Positions 22,769-33,984 of a stretch of 64,000 nt of DNA are shown here, piece after piece (position 1 is the stretch's first letter; the number at the start of each line of letters is the position of its first letter). Made by a program: the position numbers and the translations under genes. The notes beneath the pieces were generated by a model. The model was given only the letters and a program-made list of their open reading frames with translations. It was not told the DNA's origin and did no database searches. This DNA is from Homalodisca vitripennis (taxonomy: Eukaryota; Arthropoda; Insecta; Hemiptera; Cicadellidae): positions 2,750,501 to 2,814,500 of the forward strand of contig NC_060207.1 in the NCBI RefSeq assembly GCF_021130785.1. Reading direction: 5' to 3'.

Positions 22769-25700
22769 ATGTCCAAATTTAAGTTCGTGTTCAACTATCT
22801 GGAATGACCTGCTTGTGTACAGTGAGAGTTTATGAGGAGCACTTGACTCATCTGGAGGAAGTTCTAACTAGGCTGCGAGAGGTCTGGCCTTACCGGGTCA
22901 ATCCTGAAAGGGGGTTTTAGGGGGAGAGGTTTTGCTCAGCCTGAAATATCGTTCTTCTTCTGGTCATTCTAGGTCTCTTCTCGAGGTGTTTAGTATTGGA
23001 ATCCAGAGAGAACCCAGGCAATCCAGCGAGTTTCCTCCTCCTAAGGATGCCTAGGGGATTGCCCGTTTAAGTTGGAATGATAGATTTTTTATCGTCCGGT
23101 TTTCATCCCCAATGTAGCTGAAGCTGGGCGGCCCCTCTGAACTCTCTTAGGAAAAAAGGGTGCCAAGTTTTGAGTGGGGTGAAGCGCAAACAGACTGCCT
23201 TTTGAGCAGCTGAAAGAGGCAAGTGAGATGCAGCCTCAAGTCTTGGCTATGCCTGATTTCAGTCCGTGAGGTTCGTCTTGCAAACTGATGCTCGCTCCTT
23301 TAGGCCGTTGCTGCTGTTTTTATCCCAATAAGTAGATGTATCCGGCAGGCCCCATAGCTTTATCTTCACGCACGTTAAACCCCTTGTGATAAAGAAGGAG
23401 TTGTTTCTGTTTTATGAGCTGGAATGTTTGGGCTGTCGTGTTTGGAATTATCAAGTTTCAGGCGTTACCTAGAAACATAAAGAATTATTGTTGAGAAAAA
23501 CCGACACCAGCACTTTCTTGCTCCTTGCCCACCCCCGTCAGCTCGCGAAGATTGGTCGTGCTGGTAGGTTCCAAATTTCTGCCCCTTAAGTTCACAGTGC
23601 AGCACGGTGCTAGGCACCCAAAATAACATAGCGGACACTTCTGTCACGCATGTATCACTTACCCAACGACCCACCAGAATTTATCAGAAGCCCGCCCATG
23701 TTTGTGGCGTGCTCCTAGACCTTTCCTCTGGCATTTTTCGGACATTGTTCCACACCAACTTAAGGATCCCGAGCTGACTGCTATCATCAATGACTTAAAA
23801 ACGGAGGTGCCCACCCTCCTTATTTTCTGTACCGAGGGTGCTCTATGCTGCCCGTGACAAGCAGCGGAGAAAACCTAAGTTAGTGCTGCCAAGCTTTCTT
23901 GTAACCGATGGTCCTTTCAGTAATTTTCATTCTTCATCTCTGTGGGTGGACATCTAGGAATTCATAAGACCATCGCGAAAGATTAGGGATCAGTTTCATC
24001 TGGAAAGGTATGGACCGGGATAATTGGCAGCTCGAGTACGGTTTCCTTGTGAACTGTGCTCGCTAAGCAAAACCCGCTCAAAAATACCAAGTTGGGTGCT
24101 TTTTGTCATCTTGATGTGGCGGAAAAACCTTTGGAGAAGGATGCATTGACTATGTTGGGGCCTCTCCCCAGCGTAGCAAGTCCGGAAATAAGGTTTCCTA
24201 CTTGTTTTGTGTGGATGCCTTCCTCCAAGTTTGTTTGGTTGTTTCCCATTGCGGTATGTGCTACCGCGCCCGCTCACGGTGCAAGCACTTCGTTAACCAA
24301 TTTTTTTCAAACACTTTGGAAGTCCCCAGCCACCCTTAGTTTTTCTCGAATAAATGGTTCACTAATTTGGCCCTCTAATATCTTTAAAAAGAATGTGCTT
24401 TGGGCACGGAATCCGCCATGTGACTACTTCCCCCGTTTCTACTCCTCAGCCATACTCACGCCCGAAACGGTTTTAATCGCAATCATCGACTTCGTGCACT
24501 CATTGCCTTTCATGCGGAAAATCAGACCACCTGGGATCAACAACTACCTTGGATCCAATTTGCACTTTAATACGGCCCAGAATGAAAGTCACAAGGCGGT
24601 ACCTTTCGAGTTATATTTATTTGGCTTTCCGCCAAACAACCCTTTGGCCGAACCCTTTGGAAAATTAGCGATCTTCTGCCACCCGGTCCTGGTACTCCCA
24701 ATGGTGCAAGCCACTTGGAGGCAGCCCGGCGGAATCTCATTCGGGCTAGGGAGTTAGGTAAAGGTGAGGAAGTACAACCGAGGTCGTATTTGTCCAATCC
24801 CTTCCTGGTGGGGGAACTAGTTTTACTGCAAGTGCTCACCCAGGTCAGTTCGGCTGTGGACAAAAAGAGCTGCTAAACTTTTGCTAACAAGGTGGGACTG
24901 GGTCCCCAACCGCTTCTTGAAGTTTCTGACGCCAGGTGACTGCCCCGACTGGGAGATCCACAGTCCGACCGAGAAGATTTTCAGGAAGCGCACATATCCC
25001 ATCTAGAAGCCTTGCCAGGAGTCATCCCGTGAATTTTCTCCTTTAGTACTGTGCGGAAGGGTTTTTTAGTTCCAGAGGCCTGATCACCTCTGCTCACCTT
25101 CTTCTGATCAAGGTTCCCTGTTTTCTTCTTTGTACCCACGCTACTCTTGGGAAGGGATTACTTGCCTCCATCTGGATTTTCCTTGTTTTCGTTTTTCCCC
25201 CTTCTGCATACTTCAGGGTTTTCCGAGTTTTATAATTCTTCAACCTTTTGCGGGGAGAGGCATTTCCGTTCGGTCTTCTTCTTTTGAGAGAAATGTAACA
25301 GAGGGGCAGTTCCCTGCCTTTTGTGGGGGGTTAGTCCTGAGCCCGTTTCGAATACCTATATCTCCCCGGCTCATGTGTGTTTATTATATATGTGTGTGTG
25401 TGGTATATTGGCTGCAGAGGCGACTGAATTGAAGGCGTTTGTGCCTTTCCGGCAGAGTGGCATAAAGACTCAGGCGTGTAGTGGTACTAAAGGTTTTTAG
25501 GAGTAGCATCCTGTTTAAAATTATGGTTTATTTTAGTATTTTGTAATGATTTGCGGAGCTTGATTCCTACTAACATGTGCGGCTAGGTTTACGGCCCTCG
25601 ACTTGATGAGTGTTCCAATGGATGAGCCTGTTTTAATACTCCTGTCATCTATCCTTCATGCGTGGGTCGCAGAGAACCTTCACTTTTGCGCTCTGCTGTG

Positions 25701-26255
25701 TGGACGGCCACGCATGATGGACAAGTTCTGATTTCTGCTTAGTCAAAATCTGTGATACCCTGCATTCTTTAATTTTATTTGTTATTGTTATTGTTGCCAT
25801 ATAATATAGTTATATTTTGTTATTTAATTTTTAAAGTTAGTTTTAGATATTAATTTATGTTATTTCCTTGGATTTCATTTAGTGGGGCCCGCCCTTAGCC
25901 GATTGGATACCGGAGTGGGAATTGGCCAATTTCTTGTTTCAAATTATGGCGTGCTAATTTTTTTGTATGCAGGAGTGCACCCTGACAAAATTGTTCGACG
26001 GTATATACTACTGGCAGGGCACTTTTTATTTTTTTTATTTATACATATATATATATATAGTTAACTTAATTATATTGACTGGATAGGCCTGTGTATTTTC
26101 GTAAGTAAATGAACCTGAGTATACAGACCACGGTGTATCTTTTTATTACCTAGTTTAATTTTGATCCGGTCATCCCGTTCGCCACCATGGGCGCGCGTTT
26201 TTCCCTGTTGGTGTTGACTTGTGGGTGTTTGCGAGCGGCGAATGTAAGGTTTCAG
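22769..26255 (+). mobile_element. Ty3/gypsy retrotransposon 3' half, copy 2
   Basis: Collinear with 17736-21175 from YLDD to the end of the non-coding part and joined to minisatellite at the same base. The integrase core reads better here: DALTMLGPLPS, SKFVWLFPI and NTAQNESHKAVPFEL in the frame 24056-24757, supporting Ty3/gypsy integrase identity. One 10-20 bp G-rich insertion near 22910 is absent from copy 1. Confidence 0.85.
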
Positions 26256-26257
26256 TA

Positions 26258-27625
26258 GTTTTACGTTCAACGTGTAACACGTAGATTATTTAAGGTTTCC
26301 CAGTGTATAAACTTAAAATTTTAACATTTCACCAAACGTGATTTAAACGTTCCCCAAACCGTAGTTTGACGTTCTAAAAACATGGTTTTGACGTTCTAGT
26401 GTAAATTTATATTTGACGTTGAAAGTTTAACCGTAAATTTGACGTTTTAAGTGGGTAAAACGTAATTTGAAGTTAATGTGTAAACGCCCGTAATTTGACG
26501 TTCCAGTGTAAACGTAATTTGACGTTCTAATTTTTAAACGTAATTTGACCGTTGAAGTTTAAACGTAATTATTTGACGATCAAGGTTTTTTTTTTTGTTT
26601 TAAACGGTTAATTTGAAGTTGCAGTTGTAAAACGATGTGAATTTGGACGTTCCCAGTGTAAACAGTGAATTGACCGTTCCCAGTGTAAACCTTGAATTGA
26701 CGTTCCAGTGTAAACGTAATCTTAGCGGTCACCAAACGTAATAAGACGTTTCTAGATAAACGTAGTTTGACGTTCCAATGTAAACCGTGATATTTAGACA
26801 TTCCCGTGTAAACGTAATTTGACGATTCCAGTGTAAACGAGATTTGACGTTCCAATGTAAACTTGATTTGACCATTCCACGTGTAAACGTAATCTTTGAC
26901 GTTCCAGTGTAAAACGTGATTTGACGTTTCTAGTGTAGAACCGTAAATTTGACGTTCAAGTGTAAACGTAATTTGACGTTTCCAAGTGTAAACGTAATTT
27001 TGACTTGTTTCAACGTGTAAACGAAATTTGACATTCCAGTGTAAACGTGATTTGACGTTCTAGTGTAAACGTAATTTTGACGTTTCTAGTGTAAACGTAA
27101 ATTTGGAACGTTCTATTTGTAAACGTAATTTGGACGATGAAGTTTTAAAAAACGTAATTTGACGATTAGGTTGTAAAACGTAATTTGTACCGTTGCAGTG
27201 TAGAAACGTGAATTGACGTTCCAAGAGTAAACGTAATTTTTTACGTTCACGCAAACTGTAATTTAGACCGTTTATATAAACGTAGTTTGACGTTTCCAAT
27301 TGTAAACGTGATTTGACATTCCAGTGTAAACGTTAATTAGAACGTTTCCAAGGGAAACGTGATTTGAAACTTTCTAGAGTAAACTATAATTTGAACGTTC
27401 AAGTGTAAACGTACTATTTGACGTTCAAATGTAAACGTAATTTTGAGACATTCCAGTGTAAACATGATTTTACGGTCCCAGTGGTAAAACGAAAATTTGA
27501 CGTTCCCAGTGTACAACGTGATTTGATTTTCCAGTTTAAAACGTAATTTGACTTTCTAGTGTAAACGTGATTCAACGTTTCCAATGTAAACGTAATTTGA
27601 CGTTCCAGTGTAAACTTAATTTGAC
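26258..27625. repeat. 24-bp minisatellite, third copy
   Basis: Begins at the same internal point as the second copy and leads into the intact start of the PLA2-type gene. It is indel-rich until about 27580, then matches the end of the first array exactly. Confidence 0.9.
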
Positions 27626-27691
27626 GATCAGTGTAAACGGGATGTGAAAGTTTTAAAGATAATTCTGAATCTATTAATATAAGTATACAAC

Positions 27692-29195
27692 ATGGCGAAG
27701 AAACTAGATGCAAAAGAAGCAAGGCGACTTGAAACAATTCGAGTGTCTTGGCTGGAAATTTCAAACGTGCTAAACAGGATGAATAAAAACCTTCTCAAAC
27801 AAAAATACTATATTTTCAAATGCTAATGAGACGTCTGCCAATCGTAACGTATCAATAACACATGATCGACCACTCACTGTTTCTAAAGCTAGAAATTTGG
27901 ATGAGTTAAACCGGAAATTACAAAGTGAGTTTGCGCAGACCCATTTCAAAGAGTTAGAAAATGTTCGTGAAAATGAGAAAAAGTACGAACCAATCACCAG
28001 AGCCATTAGGGAACAACAACATAGAGAATTGGAATCAAAAAAGGTACGTAGTCGAGACCGTATGAAACATTTGGTAAGATTTCAGCCTCAAGCATCAGAT
28101 CGTCGAACGTTTGAGTATGTAGATTACGATGATGAGCCAGAAGTACAACCTCAAGAGCAATCGATGAAACAGTTGATTGATTCTAAAGTAGTAACACTTG
28201 GTTCTGTAGGAGCCCGATACCTTCCAAAATCCAACGACAAACAGTTTGGTATTTGGTACGATGAAAATCTAGAGCAGCCGATGATCGGTTCCGAACCGAT
28301 TACATTTGATTATGATGACATTATATTAATCAGCTCTCAAAACAAATACAAAGGAACTGAGGGTCTTTGGAGATTGTTAACGAAAAACAATATAGTAGAG
28401 AAGGATATGTACACCAATGAAGACTGGAACTCTTACAAGGACATATTCGCTTTTCCAAACAAACAATCCCAAAAGTAGTCGTCCCAAATCCTGTCAAGGA
28501 CTAAAGTGGAAAGATATGATAAAACCTATTTGGGATGAGTTGGTGAATGGAAAAGTGGCAACAATTGGTTCAGGGTTAAAGGTTTACAATGAAATTCCGG
28601 TCGAATATAGGTACATCAAGAACTTCAAAGATCTCATTGACAAGTTACACTACATTCAAGCTCAGGAAGAAGCTGGGAACAACAACTTTCATAACGAAAA
28701 ACTGTCTATGATTGATTTCCTTCACGATGAAATGGAAGACCTAATTGCTACACCTAAAGGGATGAAGTATCTAGTAAGATGTTTATCTGTTTTACCTGAA
28801 CATGTTATAGAAGGTAAAGAGCTTTTGAACGACATCATTAACAATTTTCCATTCGAGTTACATACGCCCAAGAACTGGAATCGTGATACGTACAACTACT
28901 GTGGCCCGGCACCCATCTTGACAAGAGACTTGCTAGGGGAGATAAGGGAATAAATCCCCTCGATGAAACTTTTAAGAAGCATGATATATGGTATAGGGAT
29001 CATAAAAACACAGAAGACAGGTGGGAGGCGGACAAAATATTACAAAAGAAAGCTTGGGAGAGGGTTACCTCAGATGATGCTGACGTGAATGAGCAACATT
29101 TGGTCGGCCTAACAACAACAGGAGGAATGTGGTTGAAACGTAAACTCCGTATGGGGTTAGGAACTTCAGGATGTATCTACCCATCAGATATATAA
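27692..29195 (+). pseudogene. Polinton minor virion protein with C-terminal phospholipase A2-like domain
   Basis: The ATG at 27692 starts a lysine-rich region, which shifts frame at the A-run near 27787 into the long frame through 27897-28478. That part is charged (REQQHRELESKKV), with YVDYDDEPEV and a conserved IGSEPITFDYDDIIL block followed by GLWRLLTKNN. A second shift near 28475 leads to 28500-28953 (IATIGSGLK-like, NFPFELHTPKNWN). It ends with NYCGPAPILTRDL, and after a third shift near 28938, GINPLDE, KHDIWYRDH (His-Asp pair at 28980-28985) and KAWERV. NYCGP plus HDxxY is the signature of parvovirus-type PLA2 domains, which breach endosomal membranes in related viruses. GPA replaces the usual GPG. 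The domain call is strong; the role here is inferred. Confidence 0.85.
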
Positions 29196-29228
29196 AGCAA
29201 TAAAAGCAAATATTTTTTACCCTATATA

Positions 29229-29647
29229 CAGGGTGTCCAGCAACCATTCGAACAACCTTTGCCACATTGTTCAGCAGGCCAAAACTAACAAATAATGCAA
29301 TGTAACAGGTGGCTGCCCTATTTCACTTCGTTTAGCGTCTGTCTGTCTGTATGTGTTTTTTGGGAAAAGAATTACTACTCAAAAACCACTTAAGATACAG
29401 AATTCAAACTTAACAGTTATGTTAACCTAGTGCTGTTCCTTTTCAGTGAAAAAATAAAACAAATATCTCATTGCATTTCAAAACGACGGCCGTTCAAAAT
29501 GTTCAAATTGTATTAGCTTTGAAACGGCTACTTAGACAACAAATTTACCAGGATAATTTGTTTAGCATATTTTATTACCAATTCTACAATCTTTGTTTCA
29601 AAAAGATTGAATAACAAATAACTGAGTTACAGCACCAAACGTAAAAA
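29229..29647. repeat. Mariner left long terminal inverted repeat
   Basis: About 419 bp, matching 30791-31210 in reverse complement at about 96% by eye, ending at CAGCACCAAACGTAAAAA. Most mariners have TIRs of about 30 bp, so this is unusually long. Confidence 0.93.
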
Positions 29648-29649
29648 GC

Positions 29650-30444
29650 GTTCGCGCTATTGCTCATAATTTGGATGTATGCAAAAATTCTGTGTGGAAA
29701 GTGTTAAATGAAGAACGTTTGTGCCATTACAGACATCAGAAAGTACAAGCCTAAGAACCTGCAGATTTTCCTCTCAGGGTAGATTGCTTTGGTTCCTTCA
29801 CAAATTAGTTGATGAACCCGATATTTTAAGGTATGTTCTCTTTACTGACGAAGCGTCATTTACTCGAGATGGCATATTTAATAGCCGAAACAGCCATTTA
29901 TGGGCTGAAGAGAACCCTCATGAAATTGTGCAACGTAAGTTTCAGCACAAATTTTTTGTCAATATCTGGGCTGGAATAGTAGACGGATATTTGATTGGGC
30001 CACACATTATACTACAGACTGAACGGACCTACTTATGAAGTTTTTTTGAGGGAAATATTACCTGAGCTGTTGGAACATGTTCCTATTGAAAGTAGACAAA
30101 GAATGTGATTCCAACACGATGGAGCACCGGCCCACTTTTCCTTAATTGCTAGACAACATTTGAATGAAGTGTATGGAGATCGTTGGATTGGACGTGGAGG
30201 TCCCGTCCCTTAGCCTCCACGGTCACCTGACCTCACACCCATTGATTTTTACTTGTGGGGACACAAGAAGCAATTAGTGTATACCACTGACATACAGAAT
30301 GAAATGGATCTAGTAGCTAGAGTTGTTGAGGCTGCTGCAGTTATTCAAGACAGTAATCCTTTTGAAGGGGTGAGAGAATCGTGCTTACGACGCTTCAGAA
30401 TCTGCAACGAGTTACAAGGACGCCACTTTGAGCAACGATTATGA
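29650..30444 (+). pseudogene. Mariner transposase, N-terminally truncated and broken
   Basis: Begins within the helix-turn-helix region (RAIAHNLDVCKNSVWKVLNE) directly at the TIR edge, with no start codon or first DNA-binding helix. Catalytic residues seen: D in FTDEASF (29847-29849), D in QHDGAPAHFS (30118-30120) and D in SPDLTPIDFYLWG (30244-30246). The last two are 42 codons apart, that is 41 intervening residues, a DD41D spacing by my count, not the DD34D of classical mariners. A stop replaces Trp near 30212, and frameshifts occur near 30030 and 30105. The element is non-autonomous. Confidence 0.88.
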
Positions 30445-30790
30445 AAGTTTTACAGTAATGTAATCAAAGATTTCTTAATAAAAAATATCATGTTCAATAA
30501 AATTTTTCAAACACATTGCATTAATTACGCTGTTTCACATAATTGCCATGTAAGAAAACCCTATACCCAACCATAACGTAGCTCTATTAACATTTTTTTT
30601 AAGATTTAAAAACCAGGATTCACAATTGGTTAAGAAATTTTTTTTAATTTACCTTAAACAAATTTTAAAAAATAAATATTAAATTTCAGGTTATAATATT
30701 GTTCACTATTTTAATAAAGAACCTTAAAAAGTTTATTCGTAAAAATCCACTACATTGTTGGATGTACTTGCAATGCATGGATTTAACCTG

Positions 30791-31210
30791 TTTTTACGTT
30801 TGGTGCTGTAACTCAGTTATTTGTTATTCTATCTTTTTGAAAGAAAAATTGTTTAATTGGTAATAAAATACGCTAAAAAAGTTATCCTGGTGAATTTGTT
30901 GTCAAAGTAGCCGTTTCAAAGCTAATACAATTTGAACATTTTGAACGGCCGTCGTTTTGAAATGCAATGAGATATTTGTTTTATTTTTTTCACTGAAAAG
31001 AAACAGCACTAGGTTAACATAACTGTTAAGTTTGAATTCTGTATCTTAAGTGGTTTTTGAGTAGTAATTCTTTTCCCAAATAACACATACAGACAGACAG
31101 ACGCTAAACGAAGTGAAATAGGGCACCCACCTGTTATATTGCATTATTTGTTAGTTTTGGCCTGCTGAACAATGTGGCAAAGGTTGTTTGAATGGTTGCT
31201 GGACACCCTG
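30791..31210. repeat. Mariner right long terminal inverted repeat
   Basis: Reverse complement of 29229-29647; see that entry for identity and length. Confidence 0.93.
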
Positions 31211-31259
31211 TATAAGAGAGGATAATATATTAGAACAGTGATCAGTGGTAAAACCAGTG

Positions 31260-32283
31260 ATGGAGAAACTGTATATAGAATTTTCGAGCGGTACAGCAAA
31301 AAGTGAGTATAGAACTGTAATGCCAGTTTCAGAGCTCAATCCCAATGCATCTAACAACATTACAACATTTAAACTGGATCATGGAGACGCATTTTATGAT
31401 TCACGCATAATGTACCACATTCAAGGAAAGTATGTGCAAAAATCTGATGGATCTGATTATCAAACTAACTGTACCGTCAAACTCGTAGACAACTTCGCGG
31501 CCTTCTTGTTTTCAAGAATAGAGCTGAGGAAACACAATACATTGATCTACACAGTAGAACTCCCCGGCATCACAAGACTATAAAGGGGATTGTTAGTTAC
31601 AGTAACACTGAAAAACAAACACTCTCAAGTAGTGGTTTCTCATCATCGTTTACAGGAGGTGGGACGTTTGAGGGACTCGGTACACTTGGGCATTTAGGAT
31701 TAGGGTTCTTTGACCACCTACGTTACCCGATGTACAGGGGAGGTTTTGAATTCACATTTACTAGGAATGAAGATAATTTGCGTTGTTTCACTGTAAAGGG
31801 GCAGGGTCCACAGCAACAGATCCTGGCGATGGGATAATTGTGATAGAGTCGTTTGTGTTTCGAGTCCACATATTCGATTATACCAGCACTTCCAAAATCC
31901 AGTTAATTAATGGTTTGAAACATTTGAGTGACAAGGATGCTTTAGTCTACAACTTCTTTCAATGGCAATGCATCGACAAAAAGGTGGTGTTCGGTTCATC
32001 GTTCAGCTTCGATATTACAAGTGTTTACAGAAATGTGTACAATCCTAGATTTGTTATGATCGCACTTCACACAAACAGAACAAACACTCAGATAAAAGAT
32101 CCTAGTAGATTTGACAGCTGCAACGTCAAAAATGTGTCTGTGAAAATTAATGGAGAAAGGTACTCTCAGGAATTGCAGAATTTTGATATTACTAATGGTA
32201 TACACAGGATCATCTACGATCAGTACCTAGGGTTCCGAAAAATAAACTTCGGAGACAATAACGTGTTAGTAAACCTGAAATAA
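31260..32283 (+). pseudogene. Probable Polinton major capsid protein (double jelly-roll type)
   Basis: The ATG at 31260 (MEKLYIEFSSGTAKSEY) gives about 340 codons to the stop at 32281-32283. Features resembling insect Polinton/adintovirus hexons are the LVDNFAAFLFSRIELR block with a following VELPGI segment (start of the first jelly roll), a glycine/phenylalanine-rich central loop near 31640-31740, and a well-preserved beta-rich second half (31783-32283) ending NNVLVNLK. One frame change near 31565, an in-frame stop near 31580 and another shift near 31780 disable it. It starts about 50 bp after the mariner. The assignment rests on remembered family resemblance and position before the protease, so it is moderately sure. 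Confidence 0.75.
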
Positions 32284-32590
32284 TATATTGATAAATCACA
32301 TTTGGTTGTAATTGACACACATCTACATCAACCAACAACAGACAGATCTCGAAGTGACATTCAGATTGAATTAGATTTTGTATAAGCTATTGCATCTCCA
32401 CAGGGGAGCAGCGGCACCATAGCATATGTTGTTGTTGTATCTGAGGTACATTTCTCATATGACGTTACTCGAAACATAATCAAATTCCTGTAAAAACAAA
32501 AAAAGGTAAATTAAAATGTTTTTATTTTTTCATTAGTAGGGGCAATTATTGTTTTCATGTCAGTGTTTTGTATATAAGAAAGCGTATAAA
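32284..32590. other. Non-coding gap between capsid and core genes
   Basis: AT-rich. I see no gene; a regulatory role is possible but nothing recognisable supports it. Confidence 0.4.
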
Positions 32591-33055
32591 ATGGAAAGTC
32601 AGCATAATTATACAGTCCGGCTATCCGAAGCTCAAAAACGTAAGCTTCGTACAGCGTACAAAAGACGGAAATCTACAGTAATCAGATTATCTAATGAACA
32701 GCTGTCTCACGGAAGTTATCGTATACTTCTTTCTGGAGAGCAATAAAAGCCGTTTCTAGAGCTGTTAAGAACAAAAAAGGTTTACAATTGCTTCTAAGTT
32801 ACAACCAACTCGTATCTAATAAACAAGGAGGTTTTTTGAAGGAAATTATGGAAATGGTGGATTCGTGAGTTCCTTGAGGTAAACGCTTCATCTCTCCATT
32901 AATTAGAAGAAAAGTGGCTCCTTTACTGAGAGAAATATTTATACCTTGGTTAAAGAGTTTAGTCGATGAGGTTTTGGACACCATTATTGAAAAAGACCCT
33001 AAGGGTAGAGGGTTGAAACGACGTATTGGTCGGAGCCTTCATGTTGTCTGTGAGT
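32591..33055 (+). pseudogene. Small basic core protein, adenovirus X-like
   Basis: The ATG at 32591 starts MESQHNYTVRLSEAQKRKLR, followed by a strongly basic RLSNEQL-type repeat. After a frameshift near 32746 a second module of the same kind follows (AVSRAVKNKKGLQLLLSYNQL), then a KQGGFL motif and an amphipathic region (PLLREIFIPWLKSLVDEVLD), ending in KGRGLKRRIGRS. Polintons and adintoviruses encode such proteins, compared with adenovirus core protein X/mu, and they probably bind DNA in the particle. Stops lie near 32868 and 32879. It sits directly upstream of the protease, as in related elements. Confidence 0.68.
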
Positions 33056-33408
33056 AAAAAAAAGAGATCTTCCCGCTGTCTCTTGGTGAAATAGAAAAAT
33101 TACCAGGTATATTAAACGTTAATGGGTTTAGAGGTGTTTTCATGCGACAGTTACTTCCAGACAAACCTACAAATATTGAAAGTGGTATTGTAAATCTTGG
33201 TGACCTTTCATCTGGTGTTATTTACTGGACGTGTTATGTGAAACGTGGTGAAAAGAAATTCTATTTAGATTCATATGGCAATGTTAATCTTCCAATAGAA
33301 GTAGTGAAGTACTTGGGGCCAAAAGGGCTGGTTTATAACTCAAAGCGTATTCAAGGGTTTGACGATATTCCTATCTGTGGACATCTGTGCCTGGAGGTTC
33401 TACGATGA
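33056..33408 (+). pseudogene. PRO: Adenain-type cysteine protease, catalytic His lost
   Basis: Polinton proteases mature the capsid. The start reads EIFPLSLGEIEKLPGI, then NGFRGVFMRQLLP, conserved in this family. The ATG at 33142 is internal, so the real start lies upstream, probably near 33056, but no ATG is visible there. The catalytic His is expected before Trp in a GTHW motif; codon 33223-33225 is TAC, giving VIYW, one C-to-T change from His. Asp (33268-33270, LDSYG), Gln in KRIQGF and Cys in CGHLCLEVL (near 33391) are present. There is a stop at 33406-33408. Family identity is secure; the enzyme should be inactive. Confidence 0.9.
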
Positions 33409-33467
33409 GATTCAGCTGGTGAGGACTGGGAACATATTCTTCGTAATATAAGAAACAATAAAAATTC

Positions 33468-33898
33468 ATGGAAACCGTGGTTTTATTTTCAACAGATTTG
33501 GAGACGAAATTGGGTCAATACCAAATCAACCCAATTCAGACCCTTCTCCTGACGAGATCATTGAGCTTGCAAGTGATTTATCAAAAGTCTCACAAGATTT
33601 ATCGGTAGTCAAGAAATTATTTGAATCGCATTTGGTAAAATCGGAACAAATAATAAATGCCATCGAGATTGTCCCCACTAGTACCGTAAATGGTGAAAAG
33701 ATATGGGGCAGCTTCCTCCTTAAAAACCATCAGAGAATTGGTCAAGTGAGCAAAGCAGTGGAGCCATATGATGTGGTTGTCAAAGTTCAATTGAGTGAAT
33801 TAGAATGCAAGATATACATCATGCAGAACAAATTCAACAACGAAATAAAAAATATATGGAAAGAGGTTTTGAAGACTTTCATGATGGAAGTAACTTAA
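33468..33898 (+). pseudogene. Coiled-coil protein with phage-fibre-like motif
   Basis: The long frame runs from about 33475 to 33898, but the nearest ATG (33468) is in another frame, so the start is unsure. It has an acidic, heptad-like stretch (DEIIELASDLSKVSQDLSVV), then NHQRIGQVSKAVEPYDVVVK (33727-33786). That pattern, Arg-Ile-x-x-Val, Pro, Asp-Val-Val-x-Lys, resembles the repeated trimer motif of phage tail and collar fibres. A second coiled-coil-like end follows (NKFNNEIKNIWKEVL). A trimeric spike or fibre between protease and penton is my inference; no exact family is known to me. Confidence 0.5.
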
Positions 33899-33984
33899 TC
33901 TAAAACTTGTATAGAATTATAAGTATATAAAAACTGTAACCATCCCATTACTCAAACTAACTGGAAGTGCGTCTGTACTGACTC

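Larger units (their letters stand above)
17820..27580. other. Indel-rich stretch, probable uncorrected long-read gap fill
   Basis: Copies of the same sequences differ here by frequent one-base insertions and deletions, mostly extra bases in or beside homopolymers, with few substitutions. The gypsy copies (17736-21175 and 22769-26255) carry different indels, so neither descends simply from the other. The flanking copies 17490-17735 and 27615-27880 match exactly. This boundary pattern fits a gap closed with raw long-read sequence. Treat reading frames and exact lengths inside this block as unreliable. Confidence 0.75.
29229..31210 (+). mobile_element. Tc1/mariner-type transposon with long TIRs
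   Basis: Ends are CAGGGTGTCC and GGACACCCTG, flanked on both sides by TA (29227-29228 and 31211-31212), the target duplication of the IS630-Tc1-mariner group. The 1,982-bp element lies between the PLA2-type gene and the capsid gene of the Polinton without cutting either. It is younger than the Polinton. Confidence 0.95.

Noticed and set aside
22769..26255. A different gypsy family from copy 1
   Set aside because: Differences are almost all one-base indels, so both are the same sequence with errors or very recent duplicates.
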